NCBI RefSeq assembly: GCF_001456955.1
Contig: NZ_KQ758473.1
Span: 141,785 to 205,784 of the forward strand
Length of the DNA: 64,000 nucleotides
Direction of reading: 5' to 3'
Source of the DNA: Microbacterium enclense
GTDB taxonomy: Bacteria > Actinomycetota > Actinomycetes > Actinomycetales > Microbacteriaceae
Position numbers and translations under genes: made by a program. Position 1 is the stretch's first letter, and each line of letters begins with the position of its first letter. Below the pieces are notes generated by a model, which had not been told where the DNA came from, ran no database searches, and worked only from the letters and a program-made list of their open reading frames with translations. Positions 51,700-63,659 of the stretch are shown here, in pieces.

Positions 51700-54600
51700 A
51701 TGGCTTCCAGCCTGCGTTCCGACACCGTCGGAGGCTCATTCCCGGCCCGACAGGGAATGTACGACCCGTCGTTCGAGAAAGACGCCTGTGGCCTCGCCAT
51801 GGTCGCCACTCTCCGCGGCGAAGCCGGTCACGACATCATCGATCTGGCGCTGACGGCGCTGCGCAACCTCGAGCACCGCGGCGCCATCGGCTCCGACGCG
51901 GGCACCGGTGACGGTGCCGGCATCCTGACCCAGATGCCCGACGCATTCCTGCGCGCCGTCGTCGACTTCGACCTGCCGCCGGTGGGGGAGTACGCCGCCG
52001 GCATGGTCTTCCTGCCGCTCGGCCACGACGAGCGCGCCGCCATGAAGAGCGGGATCGAAGAGATCGCGCGCCACGAGAACCTCGAGGTGCTCGGCTGGCG
52101 CGAGGTGCCCGTCGAGCCCGAGAACCTCGGCAAGCTGGCGTACGACGCCCGACCCGCCTTCGAGCAGCTGTTCGTGTCGCGCCCCGCCGTCGGCGACCAG
52201 CCGGCGCTGTCGGGCATCGCGCTCGACCGTCGCGTGTACCGGTTGCGCAAGCGCGCCCGTCATGAGCTCGAGGCCTACTTCGTGTCGCTGTCGAGCCGCA
52301 CGCTCGGCTACAAGGGCATGGTCACGACGCTGCAGCTCGAGCCGTTCTACCCCGACCTGCAAGACGAGCGCTTCGCCTCCGAGCTCGCGGTGGTGCACTC
52401 GCGCTACTCGACGAACACCTTCCCGTCGTGGCCGCTCGCGCAGCCGTTGCGCATGCTCGCACACAACGGCGAGATCAACACCGTCAAGGGCAACCGCAAC
52501 TGGATGCGCGCCCGTCAGTCGCAGCTCGAGTCCGAACTGATCGGCGACGTGCGCCCGCTGCTGCCCATCTGCACCGAGGGCGCCAGCGACTCGGCCTCGT
52601 TCGACGAGGTGCTGGAGCTGCTGACCCTCACCGGTCGCAGCCTGCCGCACGCGATCATGATGATGGTGCCCGAGGCGTACGAGAAGCAGGCGACGATCGA
52701 CCCCGATCTGCGCGCCTTCTACGACTACCACTCCATGCAGATGGAGCCGTGGGACGGCCCCGCCGCCCTCATCTTCACCGACGGCACGCTCGTCGGCGCC
52801 ACCCTCGACCGAAACGGTCTGCGTCCCGGCCGGTGGACCGAGACCACCGACGGTCTCGTGGTCATCGGTTCCGAGACCGGTGTGCTCGACTTCGCCCCCG
52901 AGCGCATCAAGCGCCGCGGGCGCCTGCAGCCCGGTCGCATGTTCCTCGTCGACACGGCCCAGCGCCGCATCGTCGAGGACGAGGAGATCAAGTCCGACCT
53001 CGCCGCGCTCCAGCCGTGGGGCGAGTGGGTCGACAAGGGTCGCGTCAAGCTCAGCGAGCTGCCCGAGCGCGAGCACATCGTGCACCCGATCGCCTCGATC
53101 ACTCGCCGCCAGCGCACCTTCGGCTACACCGAAGAAGAAGTGCGCATCTTGCTGACTCCGATGGGCCAGGGCGGCGCCGAGCCGCTCGGCGCCATGGGCA
53201 GCGACGCGCCCGTCGCGGTGCTCAGCGACCGCCCGCGGCTGCTGTTCGACTACTTCTCGCAGCAGTTCGCGCAGGTGACCAACCCGCCGCTGGACTCGAT
53301 CCGCGAAGAGGTCGTGACCTCGCTGTCGCTGGGCCTCGGCCCGGAGCGCAACCTCCTCGACTGGGGCCCCGAGCACACCCGCACGGTGACGCTCGACTTC
53401 CCCGTGATCGACAACGACGAGCTCGCCAAGATCCAGCACATCGACACGGCCCTGCCGGGTCGGTCGTCGGTGACGATCCGCGGCCTCTACCGCGTCGAGG
53501 CCGGCCACAAGGGGCTCCAGAAGCGCCTCGTGCAGATGTGCTCCGAGGTCGACGCGGCCATCGAGGACGGCGCCGAGTTCATCGTGCTCAGCGACCGCGA
53601 CTCCAACAAGGACCTCGCTCCGATCCCGTCGCTGCTCATGCTCGCGGCCGTGCACCACCACCTCATCCGCAACGAGACCCGCATGAAGGTCGGTCTCGTG
53701 GTCGAGGCCGGCGACGTGCGCGAGGTACATCACGTGGCGACCCTCATCGGGTACGGCGCCTCGGCGGTCAACCCGTACCTGGCGATGGAGACCGTCGAAT
53801 ACCTCGTGCGCGCCGGCTTCATCACCGGCGTCACGCCCGAGAAGGCCGTCAAGAACCTGATCTACGCGCTCGGCAAGGGCGTGCTGAAGATCATGTCGAA
53901 GATGGGCATCTCGACCGTGTCGTCCTACGCGGGCGCCCAGGTGTTCGAGGCCGTGGGCCTGTCGCGCGAGTTCGTCGACGCGTACTTCACCGGCACCGAG
54001 TCGAAGCTCGGCGGTGTCGGGCTCGACATCATCGCGGCCGAGAACGCCGCGCGTCACGAGTACGCCTACCCGCAGGATGCGGCGGCCCGGGCGCACGAAC
54101 GCCTGTGGACCGGCGGCGAGTACCAGTGGCGCCGCGACGGCGCCCCGCACCTCTTCAACCCCGATACGGTGTTCCGCCTGCAGCACGCCACGCGCGAGCG
54201 CCGGTACGACATCTTCCGCGAGTACACGCAGCTCATCGACGACCAGGCGCACGAGCTCAAGACGCTCCGCGGTCTGTTCGGCCTGCGCACGGGCCTGCGT
54301 CCCGCCGTGCCGATCGACGAGGTGGAGCCCGTCTCGGCGATCGTCAAGCGCTTCTCCACCGGCGCGATGAGCTACGGCTCGATCTCGAAAGAGGCGCACG
54401 AGGTGCTCGCGGTGGCGATGAACCAGATCGGCGGCAAGAGCAACACCGGTGAGGGCGGGGAAGACGTCGACCGTCTGCTCGACCCCACGCGTCGCAGCGC
54501 CATCAAGCAGGTGGCATCCGGTCGCTTCGGTGTGACGAGCCTCTACCTCACCGAGGCCGACGACATCCAGATCAAGCTCGCCCAGGGGGCCAAGCCCGGC

Positions 54601-56269
54601 GAGGGCGGTCAGCTGCCGCCGACCAAGGTGTACCCGTGGGTGGCGCGCACGCGTCACGCGACCGCGGGCGTCGGGCTCATCTCGCCGCCGCCGCACCACG
54701 ACATCTACTCGATCGAAGACCTCAAGCAGCTCATCTTCGACCTCAAGCGCGCCAACCCGAAGGCCCGCATCCACACCAAGCTCGTCAGCCAGTCGGGCAT
54801 CGGTGCGGTCGCGGCCGGCGTCGCCAAGGCGCTGAGCGACGTCATCCTGGTCTCCGGGCAGGACGGCGGCACGGGCGCGAGCCCGATGAACTCGCTCAAG
54901 CACGCGGGCACCCCGTGGGAGCTGGGCCTCGCCGAGACGCAGCAGACGCTCATGCTCAACGGCATGCGCGACCGCGTCGTCGTGCAGGTCGACGGTCAGA
55001 TGAAGACCGGCCGCGACGTCATCATCGGCGCCCTGCTCGGCGCCGAGGAGTTCGGCTTCGCCACCGCGCCGCTGGTGGTCTCGGGCTGCATCATGATGCG
55101 CGTCTGCCACCTCGACACCTGCCCCGTGGGTGTGGCGACGCAGAACCCCGTGCTGCGCTCGCGCTTCACCGGCAAGGCGGAGTACATCGTCAACTTCATG
55201 GAGTTCATCGCGCAGGAGGTGCGCGAATACCTCGCGGCCCTCGGCTACCGCTCGATCGACGAGATCGTCGGGCGCGCGGAGCTCCTGGATGCCAACGAGG
55301 CGATCCAGCACTGGAAGGCACGGGGCCTCAACCTCGCGCCGATCCTCGAGGGACCCCGTTTCGCCGATGACGAGCCGAGACGCCACGCGCGCAACCAGGA
55401 TCACGAGCTCGAGGACCACTTCGACGTGCAGCTCATCGAGCGCGCGCAGGACGTCATCGCGCACGGCGGCCAGCTGACGGTCGACCTGCCCATCCGCAAC
55501 ACCGCACGCGCGGTGGGAACGATGCTGGGCCACCACGTCACCAAGGCGCGGGGCGAGCACGGTCTGCCCGAGAACTCGATCGACGTGCGCCTGACCGGTT
55601 CGGCCGGGCAGTCGTTCGGCGCGTTCATGCCCGCGGGCATCACGCTGCGCCTCGAGGGCGACTCGAACGACTACGTCGGCAAGGGACTGTCGGGCGGCAC
55701 CATCGTCGTGCGTCCGCCGCGCGGATCGTCGTTCGCGGCCTCCGAGAACGTCATCGCCGGCAACGTCATCGGCTACGGCGCCACACAGGGGCAGATGTTC
55801 CTCAACGGCGTCGTGGGCGAGCGGTTCCTCGTGCGCAACTCCGGCGCCACGGCCGTGGTCGAGGGCGTGGGCGACCACGCGCTCGAGTACATGACCGGTG
55901 GTCTCGCCGTGATCCTCGGCGCCACGGGCCGTAACCTCGGCGCGGGCATGTCGGGTGGTCAGGCCTACGTCTACAAGCTCGACCGCGACCTGGTGAACCG
56001 CGAGGCCATGGCATCCGGTGAGCTCGTGCTCGGCACCCTCGGATCCGGGGATGCCGAGATCCTCCGCGACCTGCTCGAGAAGCACGTCGCCGAGACCGAT
56101 TCCACGCTCGCTCGTCGTCTGCTCGAGGACTTCGAGACCGAGGTGGACAATTTCGTCCGGGTGCTGCCGCGTGACTACGCCGCTGTGCTGCAGACCCGCC
56201 AGGAGGCGGTCGCCGAGGGTCTCGACCCCGACGGTGACGTCGTCTGGACGCGCATTCTGGAGGTGACGG

Positions 56270-56277
<8 letters not shown>
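51700..56277 (+). CDS. gltB: Glutamate synthase (NADPH) large subunit
   Basis: About 1525 aa. The Ntn nucleophile is Cys30 ([10 protein letters not shown]), so a 29-residue propeptide is removed. Class II glutaminase, central domain, FMN-binding synthase domain with [13 protein letters not shown], [3Fe-4S] cysteines in [15 protein letters not shown], and a C-terminal GXGXG beta-helix region. Makes glutamate from glutamine and 2-oxoglutarate. I chose the ATG at 51700, 9 nt after GAGG; a GTG at 51685 is possible. Overlaps gltD by 8 nt. Confidence 0.98.
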
Positions 56278-57736
<1,459 letters not shown>

Positions 57737-57791
57737 GCTGGCAAGGGCCGATCGGCCACTTCCCGAAAATCCTCACGGAGCTTGAAAACGG

Positions 57792-59237
57792 ATGAGACGC
57801 GCCAAGATCGTCGCAACACTCGGGCCCGCCACGTCGTCGTATGAGATGGTTCGCGCCATCATCGACGCCGGGGTGGACGTCGCCCGCCTCAACCTGAGCC
57901 ACGGAGACTACTCCGTGCACGACGCCAACTTCGCCAATGTGCGCAAGGCCGCAGAGGACGCCGGCCGCCCGGTCGCCGCCCTCGTCGACCTGCAGGGTCC
58001 CAAGATCCGCCTCGGCAAGTTCGAGAACGGCCCCCACGACCTGCTGCCCGGCGACATCTTCAAGATCACCGTCGAGGACATCCTCGGCACCAAAGAGATC
58101 GTCGGCACGACCTTCAAGGGTCTGCCCCAAGACGTCAAGCCCGGCGACTTCCTGCTGATCGACGACGGAAAGGTCCGCGTGCGCGTCGTCGAGACCGACG
58201 GCACCGTCGTGACCACCGAGGTCGTCGTGGGCGGTCCCGTGTCGAACAACAAGGGCATCAACCTCCCCGGCGTCGCCGTGAACGTGCCCGCGCTCAGCGA
58301 GAAGGACGAGTCCGATCTGCGCTGGGGTCTGAAGGCCGGCGCCGATCTCATCGCGCTGTCGTTCGTGCGAGACGCCTCCGACATCGTGCGCGTGCACGAG
58401 ATCATGGCCGAAGAGGGGCGCTACGTGCCCGTCATCGCCAAGATCGAGAAGCCCCAGGCTGTCGACAACCTCGAGGAGATCATCGACGCCTTCGACGGCA
58501 TCATGGTCGCCCGTGGCGATCTCGGCGTCGAGCTTCCGCTCGAGGCCGTGCCGATCGTGCAGAAGCGCGCGGTCGAGCTGGCCCGTCGCATGGCCAAGCC
58601 CGTCATCGTCGCGACGCAGATGCTCGAGTCCATGATCAGCAACCCGGTGCCCACGCGCGCCGAGACCTCCGACGTCGCGAACGCCGTCCTCGACGGCGCG
58701 GACGCGGTCATGCTCTCGGGCGAGACCAGCGTCGGCGACTACCCGGTGGTCGTCGTCGAAACGATGGCGCGCATCGTGGAGTCCACCGAAGAGCACGGTC
58801 TCGAGCGCATCGCGCCGCTGACCAACAAGCCGCGCACGCAGGGTGGCGCGATCACGCTCGCCGCCGTCGAGGTCGCGGACTTCGTCGAGGCGAAGTACCT
58901 GTGCGTCTTCACCGAGTCGGGTGACTCGGCCCGCCGCATGTCGCGCCTGCGCTCGACCATCCCCATGATCGCGTTCACGCCCGAGCCCGGCATCCGCCGC
59001 CGCCTGGCGCTGACGTGGGGCGTGCGTTCGACGCTCGTCGAGCACGTGTCGCACACCGACAAGATGTTCCTGCAGGTCGACGACTATCTGCTCTCGCACG
59101 ACCTGGCCAAGGTCGGCGACAAGGTCGTCGTGATCTCCGGATCCCCTCCCGGGATCGCCGGTTCGACCAACGACCTGCGCGTGCACCGCGTGGGCGACGC
59201 CGTGCACGGCGCGGCGCCCGGGTACCAGGAGGTTTGA
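57792..59237 (+). CDS. pyk: Pyruvate kinase
   Basis: 481 aa. KIVATLGPATSS, GVDVARLNLSHGD, active-site signature IAKIEKPQAVDNL and the metal-binding GDLGVELPLEAVP, then TQMLESMI and the C-terminal allosteric domain. Catalyses PEP to pyruvate with ATP production. ATG start with GGAG 12 nt upstream. Confidence 0.98.
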   Translation: MRRAKIVATLGPATSSYEMVRAIIDAGVDVARLNLSHGDYSVHDANFANVRKAAEDAGRPVAALVDLQGPKIRLGKFENGPHDLLPGDIFKITVEDILGTKEIVGTTFKGLPQDVKPGDFLLIDDGKVRVRVVETDGTVVTTEVVVGGPVSNNKGINLPGVAVNVPALSEKDESDLRWGLKAGADLIALSFVRDASDIVRVHEIMAEEGRYVPVIAKIEKPQAVDNLEEIIDAFDGIMVARGDLGVELPLEAVPIVQKRAVELARRMAKPVIVATQMLESMISNPVPTRAETSDVANAVLDGADAVMLSGETSVGDYPVVVVETMARIVESTEEHGLERIAPLTNKPRTQGGAITLAAVEVADFVEAKYLCVFTESGDSARRMSRLRSTIPMIAFTPEPGIRRRLALTWGVRSTLVEHVSHTDKMFLQVDDYLLSHDLAKVGDKVVVISGSPPGIAGSTNDLRVHRVGDAVHGAAPGYQEV

Positions 59238-59242
59238 CCCCT

Positions 59243-59278
59243 CACGACGCGCGTCGGTTCGCACCGGCGCGCGTCGTG
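59243..59278 (+). terminator. Hairpin terminator after pyk
   Basis: Perfect 11-bp outer stem CACGACGCGCG/CGCGCGTCGTG plus a 4-bp inner stem CGGT/ACCG around TCGC, six bases after the pyk stop. Confidence 0.75.
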
Positions 59279-59292
59279 GCGTTCCCGCTCGA

Positions 59293-59298
59293 TAGGGT
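59293..59298 (+). promoter_or_regulatory. Probable -10 box for tRNA-Leu (TAGGGT)
   Basis: TAGGGT about 16 nt before the tRNA 5' end. Confidence 0.4.
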
Positions 59299-59313
59299 GG
59301 GAGCGCAACACCT

Positions 59314-59394
59314 GCCGGTGTGGCGGAATGGCAGACGCGGGGCACTCAAAATGCTCTGTCGAAAGACGTGTGGGTTCGAGTCCCACCACCGGTA
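59314..59394 (+). tRNA. tRNA-Leu (anticodon CAA)
   Basis: Cloverleaf: acceptor GCCGGTG with CACCGGT (first pair a G-U wobble) and discriminator A; D-stem GCG/CGC; anticodon stem GGGCA/TGCTC with loop CTCAAAA, anticodon CAA (reads TTG); class II variable arm with stem GTC/GAC; T-arm GTGGG TTCGAGT CCCAC. CCA is not encoded. TTG codons are very rare in the genes here, so this is a rare-codon leucine tRNA. Confidence 0.93.
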
Positions 59395-59441
59395 CCCGTA
59401 CAGCATCCCGTGCGATCCAGGGCTTCTCGCCCTTCCAGACT

Positions 59442-59447
59442 TAGGAT
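59442..59447 (+). promoter_or_regulatory. -10 box (TAGGAT) 6 nt before the pdtaR start
   Basis: TAGGAT, six bases, then the GTG of pdtaR; predicted leaderless. No ribosome binding site is seen. Confidence 0.5.
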
Positions 59448-59453
59448 GGTTCC

Positions 59454-60074
59454 GTGACTGATCAAGAAGCCGTTCCCGCCAGCGCCCCCGCGGCTCCGCG
59501 CCGCGTCGTCGTCGCGGAAGACGAGTCGCTCATCCGCCTCGACATCGTCGAGATCCTCCGCGACAACGGCTTCGACGTCGTCGGAGAAGCCGGAGACGGC
59601 GAGACCGCCGTGCAGCTGGCCACCGAGCTGCGTCCCGACCTGGTCATCATGGACGTCAAGATGCCCCAGCTCGACGGCATCAGCGCCGCCGAAAAGCTCA
59701 GCAAGAACCACATCGCCCCCGTCGTGCTGCTGACGGCGTTCAGCCAGAAGGAGCTCGTCGAGCGCGCGAGCGAGGCCGGCGCCCTGGCGTACGTCGTGAA
59801 GCCGTTCACCCCCAACGACCTGCTGCCGGCGATCGAGATCGCCCTCGCGCGCTACGAGCAGATCATCACCCTCGAGGCCGAGGTCGCCGACATGGTCGAG
59901 CGCTTCGAGACCCGCAAGCTCGTCGACCGCGCCAAGGGTCTCCTGAACGAGAAGATGGGCCTGAGCGAGCCCGAGGCGTTCCGCTGGATCCAGAAGGCGT
60001 CGATGGACCGCCGTCTCACCATGCAAGACGTCGCGAAGGCGATCATCGAGCAGCTGGCCCCCAAGAAGGCCTGA
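59454..60074 (+). CDS. pdtaR: ANTAR-domain response regulator (PdtaR-like)
   Basis: 206 aa. Receiver domain with the acidic pair in VVVAEDESL, phospho-acceptor Asp in LVIMDVKMPQLDG, Thr in VLLTAF and Lys in YVVKPF; a helix; and a C-terminal RNA-binding ANTAR domain (RKLVDRAKGLL, EAFRWIQKASMDRRLTM). ANTAR regulators bind RNA hairpins and control termination or translation. The partner kinase PdtaS is not in the window. Followed by a strong terminator. Confidence 0.95.
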   Translation: MTDQEAVPASAPAAPRRVVVAEDESLIRLDIVEILRDNGFDVVGEAGDGETAVQLATELRPDLVIMDVKMPQLDGISAAEKLSKNHIAPVVLLTAFSQKELVERASEAGALAYVVKPFTPNDLLPAIEIALARYEQIITLEAEVADMVERFETRKLVDRAKGLLNEKMGLSEPEAFRWIQKASMDRRLTMQDVAKAIIEQLAPKKA

Positions 60075-60090
60075 CGAGACTCTTCGTGAG

Positions 60091-60118
60091 ATGGATGCCA
60101 CTGCGGTGGCATCCATTT
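60091..60118 (+). terminator. Intrinsic terminator after pdtaR
   Basis: Perfect 11-bp stem ATGGATGCCAC/GTGGCATCCAT with loop TGCG, followed by TTT. The stem contains GGATGCC and GGCATCC. The clearest intrinsic terminator in the window. Confidence 0.85.
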
Positions 60119-60164
60119 CGCGTATGCGGGGGAGTGGGGCTTGGGGATCCTCGCTCTCGAGGTG

Positions 60165-60389
60165 GCTGAGCTCGTCGAAGCCGCCGGACGCGCACGGTGT
60201 GGGACCCGTCGGCGGGCTCAGGGTCCTGTGAGCCGTAAGGGCTGATTCGGTGGGACCGCCGGACGCGCACCGTGTCGGACCCTTCGACGGGCTCAGGATC
60301 CTCCGCGCAGAGCCTCGTTGAGCCTGTCGGACCGCCGGACGCGCACGGCGACTCCGGACCGTTCGACGGGCCCAGCGGCCTCCGCGCGG
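60165..60389. repeat. REP-like repeats: three tandem ~76-bp units
   Basis: CCGCCGGACGCGCAC starts units at 60181, 60256 and 60332 (period 75-76). Each unit carries a TTCGACGGGCTCAGG-type core (about 60200, 60277, 60356), with inverted partners such as TTGAGCCTGTCGG at 60318-60330 and GCTGAGCTCGTCGAAG at 60165-60180. This fills the gap between the convergent pdtaR and thioesterase genes; no gene is supported there. Confidence 0.75.
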
Positions 60390-60394
60390 CCAGG

Positions 60395-60826
60395 TCAGGG
60401 TGCGGGGGCGTCCTTGATCATGTTCGTGATGCGCACGGTCGAGCAACGGCGGCCCTGCTCGTCGGTCACGGCGATCTCGTGCACCGTGAGCGAGCGGCCG
60501 AGGTGGATCGGCGTGCAGACGCCGGTCACGATGCCCGACGTCGCCGAGCGCGTGTGCGTGGCGTTGATGTCGATGCCGACGGCGAGGCGACCCGCGCCCG
60601 CGTAGAGGTTCGCCGCCATCGAGCCGAGCGACTCACCGAGCACGACGTAAGCGCCGCCGTGGAGGAGCCCGACGGGCTGCGTGTTGCCCTCGACGGGCAT
60701 GGTGGCGACGCAGCGCTCGACGGTGAACTCCACCCACTCGATGCCCATCTTCTCGGCGAGGGCGCCCATGCCGCGCTGCTTGGCCCAGTCGAGGCCGGAG
60801 GTGGTGTCGCCGGTGGTGGAAGTCAT
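60395..60826 (-). CDS. PaaI-family hotdog thioesterase
   Basis: 143 aa. Hotdog fold with GLLHGGAYVVLGESLGSMAA containing the catalytic-helix HGG and Glu/Asp position, typical of 4HBT/PaaI acyl-CoA thioesterases. Substrate unknown. ATG with GAAGG 6 nt upstream. Divergent from polA, which begins 65 nt away. Confidence 0.9.
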   Translation of the reverse strand: MTSTTGDTTSGLDWAKQRGMGALAEKMGIEWVEFTVERCVATMPVEGNTQPVGLLHGGAYVVLGESLGSMAANLYAGAGRLAVGIDINATHTRSATSGIVTGVCTPIHLGRSLTVHEIAVTDEQGRRCSTVRITNMIKDAPAP

Positions 60827-60879
60827 CGTCGCCTTCGTGGTGAATCGGCGCAGGCCGGGGGAGTGTCCGAGGTTCTCGT

Positions 60880-60885
60880 TACGCT
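60880..60885 (+). promoter_or_regulatory. -10 box (TACGCT) 6 nt before the polA start
   Basis: TACGCT, six bases (GGAGGG), then GTG of polA. The purine-rich GGAGGG is too close to the GTG for a normal ribosome binding site, consistent with a leaderless transcript. Confidence 0.45.
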
Positions 60886-60891
60886 GGAGGG

Positions 60892-63528
60892 GTGACGGAT
60901 GCCGAAAAGCCTACTCTCCTCGTCGTCGACGGCCATTCGCTGGCGTACCGGGCGTTCTACGCCCTACCGGTCGACAACTTCTCGACGAAGGACGGCCAGC
61001 ACACCAACGGCATCTACGGCTTCCTGTCGATGTTCGTCAACCTGGTGAAAGCCGAGAAGCCGACGCATCTCGCGGTCGCGTTCGACACCTCGCGGCAGTC
61101 GTTCCGCACGCAGCAGTACGCCGAGTACAAGGCCAATCGCAGCGAGTCGCCGGTCGAGTTCAAGGGGCAGATCCCCCTGCTGCAGGACTGCCTGCGGGCG
61201 ATGGGCGTCCCGGTGCTGACGAAAGAAGAGGTCGAGGCCGACGACATCCTCGCCACCCTCGCCACGCAGGGCGAGCAGCAGGGCTACACCGTGCTCGTGT
61301 GCTCGGGCGATCGCGACACCATCCAGCTCGTCACCGACGACATCACGCTGCTCTACCCCAACGTGCAGGGCGTCTCGCAGCTCAAGCGCTACGACACCGA
61401 CGCGGTCATCGAGAAGTACGGCCTGCCGCCCGCGCAGTATCCCGAGATCGCCGCTCTCGTCGGCGAGACGAGCGACAACCTCCCGGGTGTGCCGAAGGTG
61501 GGCGAGAAGACGGCCGTGAAGTGGCTCACGCAGTGGGGGTCGCTCGAGGCGCTGCTCGACAACGCCGACAAGATCACGGGCGTGGTGGGCAACAACCTGC
61601 GCGAGCACCTGGACGGGGTCAAGCGCAACCGCGCGCTCAACCGCCTTCTGCGCGACGTCGATCTGCCCGTCGGCCCGGGTGACCTCGGGATGAAGCCGCT
61701 CGACGCGCAGGCCGTTCGCGACATCTTCGCGCGGCTCGAGTTCCGCACCCTGCTGCCGCGCGTGTTCGATGCGCTCGGCGGCGACGCCGGCGAGGTCGAA
61801 GAGGCGCGGCCCACCGCCACCGCCCCGGCTCCGACGCGCCTCGACGCCGACGCCCTGGCGGCGTGGGCCGAGGCGGCGGACGGCTTCGTCGGTGTCACAC
61901 TGACCCTGGCCGGTGCCGCGCCCGTGCAGATCGGGCTCGCCTCGGCATCCGCCGCGGTCGAGGCCGACTGGTCGCCGGCCGTGCGCGATGCGCTGGCCGG
62001 ATGGCTGGCATCCGATGCCCCCAAGGTGTTCGCCGACGCCAAGCCGCAGCTGAAGGCTCTCGCAAGAGAGGGCGTGACCGTCGGCGGGGTGGCCTTCGAC
62101 GTGATCCTGGCCGGGTGGCTGGTGCGCCCGAGCTTCCCCGACAAGACGCTCGGCGACCTCGTGGAGCGCACCCTCGACGAGAAGCTCCCGGTCGCCGACC
62201 CGACGCAGCTCGTGCCCGAGACCGAGGGGGCGACGCCCGGGCAGCTCTCGTGGTTCACGCGACGGGTCGCCGAGGCGCAGCGCGCCGAGATGCCCGAGCG
62301 GGTCGCCGAGGTGCTCGACGACATCGAGATGCCGACGCTGACCGCCCTGGCCGACATGGAGCTCGCCGGTGTCGCCGTCTCGCACGAGAAGCTCGCCGGG
62401 TTCTCGGCCGAGCTGGGCGCCCGCGCGGACGCGCTCGCCCGTGACGCGTACGCGGCCATCGGACACGAGGTGAACCTCGGCTCGCCCAAGCAGCTGCAGG
62501 AGGTGCTGTTCGACGAGCTGCAGCTGCCGAAGACCCGCAAGACCAAGAGCGGGTACACCACCGATGCCGCCGCTCTCGCCGATTTGCAAGAGAGTGCCCC
62601 GCACCCCTTCCTCGACCTGCTGCTCAAGCACCGCGAGGCCACGAAGCTCAAACAGATCATCGACGCGCTCGACACGGCCACCGGCCCCGACGGGCGCATC
62701 CACACCACCTACGTGCAGACCGGCAGCCAGACCGGGCGTCTGTCGAGCACCGACCCGAATCTGCAGAACATCCCCATCCGCACCGAAGAGAGCCGGCGGA
62801 TCCGCGCGGCCTTCGAGGTCGGCGAGGGCTACGAGACGCTGCTGACGGCCGACTACTCGCAGATCGAGATGCGCATCATGGCGCACCTCTCGGGCGACCC
62901 GGGGTTGATCGAAGCCTTCAACTCGGGCGAAGACCTGCACCGTTTCGTCGGCGCACGGGTGTTCGGCGTCGAGCCCGCCGAGGTGACGCCCGCCATGCGC
63001 ACCAAGGTCAAGGCCATGTCGTACGGCCTCGTCTACGGCCTGTCGGCGTTCGGTCTCTCGAAGCAGCTGCGCATCGAGCAGTCCGAGGCCAAGAAGCTCA
63101 TGCTCGAATACTTCGCCCGCTTCGGCGCGGTGCGCGACTACCTGCGCGGGTCGGTCGAGCAGGCACGCCAAGACGGCTACACCGAGACGATCTTCGGTCG
63201 GCGCCGACCCTTCCCCGACCTCACGAGCATGAACCGCGTGCTGCGCGAGAATGCCGAGCGCGCGGCGCTGAACGCTCCGATCCAGGGCAGCGCCGCCGAC
63301 ATCATGAAGGTCGCGCTGTTCCGCATCCGCGATGAACTGGCATCCGCGGAACTCCGCTCGCGTGTGCTGCTGCAGATCCACGACGAACTCGTCGTGGAGG
63401 TGGCGGCGGGCGAATGGGATGCCGTGGAGCGGATCGTCCGCGCGCGCATGGCCGACGCGGCCGAGCTGTCGGTGCCGCTCGACGTGCAGATCGGCCGCGG
63501 CGGCGACTGGGACGAGGCGGGACACTGA
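60892..63528 (+). CDS. polA: DNA polymerase I
   Basis: 878 aa. N-terminal 5'-3' nuclease (DGHSLAYRAFYALPVDNF, AVAFDTSR, GVPKVGEKTAVKWL), a central region lacking the exonuclease motif residues of E. coli Pol I, and the polymerase domain with LLTADYSQIEMRIMAHLSGD, the finger motif RTKVKAMSYGLVYG and LQIHDELVVEV. It fills gaps and removes primers. Proofreading is probably absent, as in other actinobacterial Pol I. GTG start. Confidence 0.98.
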   Translation: MTDAEKPTLLVVDGHSLAYRAFYALPVDNFSTKDGQHTNGIYGFLSMFVNLVKAEKPTHLAVAFDTSRQSFRTQQYAEYKANRSESPVEFKGQIPLLQDCLRAMGVPVLTKEEVEADDILATLATQGEQQGYTVLVCSGDRDTIQLVTDDITLLYPNVQGVSQLKRYDTDAVIEKYGLPPAQYPEIAALVGETSDNLPGVPKVGEKTAVKWLTQWGSLEALLDNADKITGVVGNNLREHLDGVKRNRALNRLLRDVDLPVGPGDLGMKPLDAQAVRDIFARLEFRTLLPRVFDALGGDAGEVEEARPTATAPAPTRLDADALAAWAEAADGFVGVTLTLAGAAPVQIGLASASAAVEADWSPAVRDALAGWLASDAPKVFADAKPQLKALAREGVTVGGVAFDVILAGWLVRPSFPDKTLGDLVERTLDEKLPVADPTQLVPETEGATPGQLSWFTRRVAEAQRAEMPERVAEVLDDIEMPTLTALADMELAGVAVSHEKLAGFSAELGARADALARDAYAAIGHEVNLGSPKQLQEVLFDELQLPKTRKTKSGYTTDAAALADLQESAPHPFLDLLLKHREATKLKQIIDALDTATGPDGRIHTTYVQTGSQTGRLSSTDPNLQNIPIRTEESRRIRAAFEVGEGYETLLTADYSQIEMRIMAHLSGDPGLIEAFNSGEDLHRFVGARVFGVEPAEVTPAMRTKVKAMSYGLVYGLSAFGLSKQLRIEQSEAKKLMLEYFARFGAVRDYLRGSVEQARQDGYTETIFGRRRPFPDLTSMNRVLRENAERAALNAPIQGSAADIMKVALFRIRDELASAELRSRVLLQIHDELVVEVAAGEWDAVERIVRARMADAAELSVPLDVQIGRGGDWDEAGH

Positions 63529-63659
63529 CGTTTCCATCTCCTTCGAGAGGCACCGACTACGCATGACAATGGCGAAGACCAGCGGCCCGGTGTCACCCGG
63601 TCGTTGAGAAAACGGCACCGCCGAGGACGCTCGACGAACCGAGGTGCTTACGTGGTCGC

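Noticed and set aside
63563..63607. 14-codon open frame (MTMAKTSGPVSPGR) after polA
   Set aside because: Too short to judge, with no good ribosome binding site; may be a leader peptide or chance.
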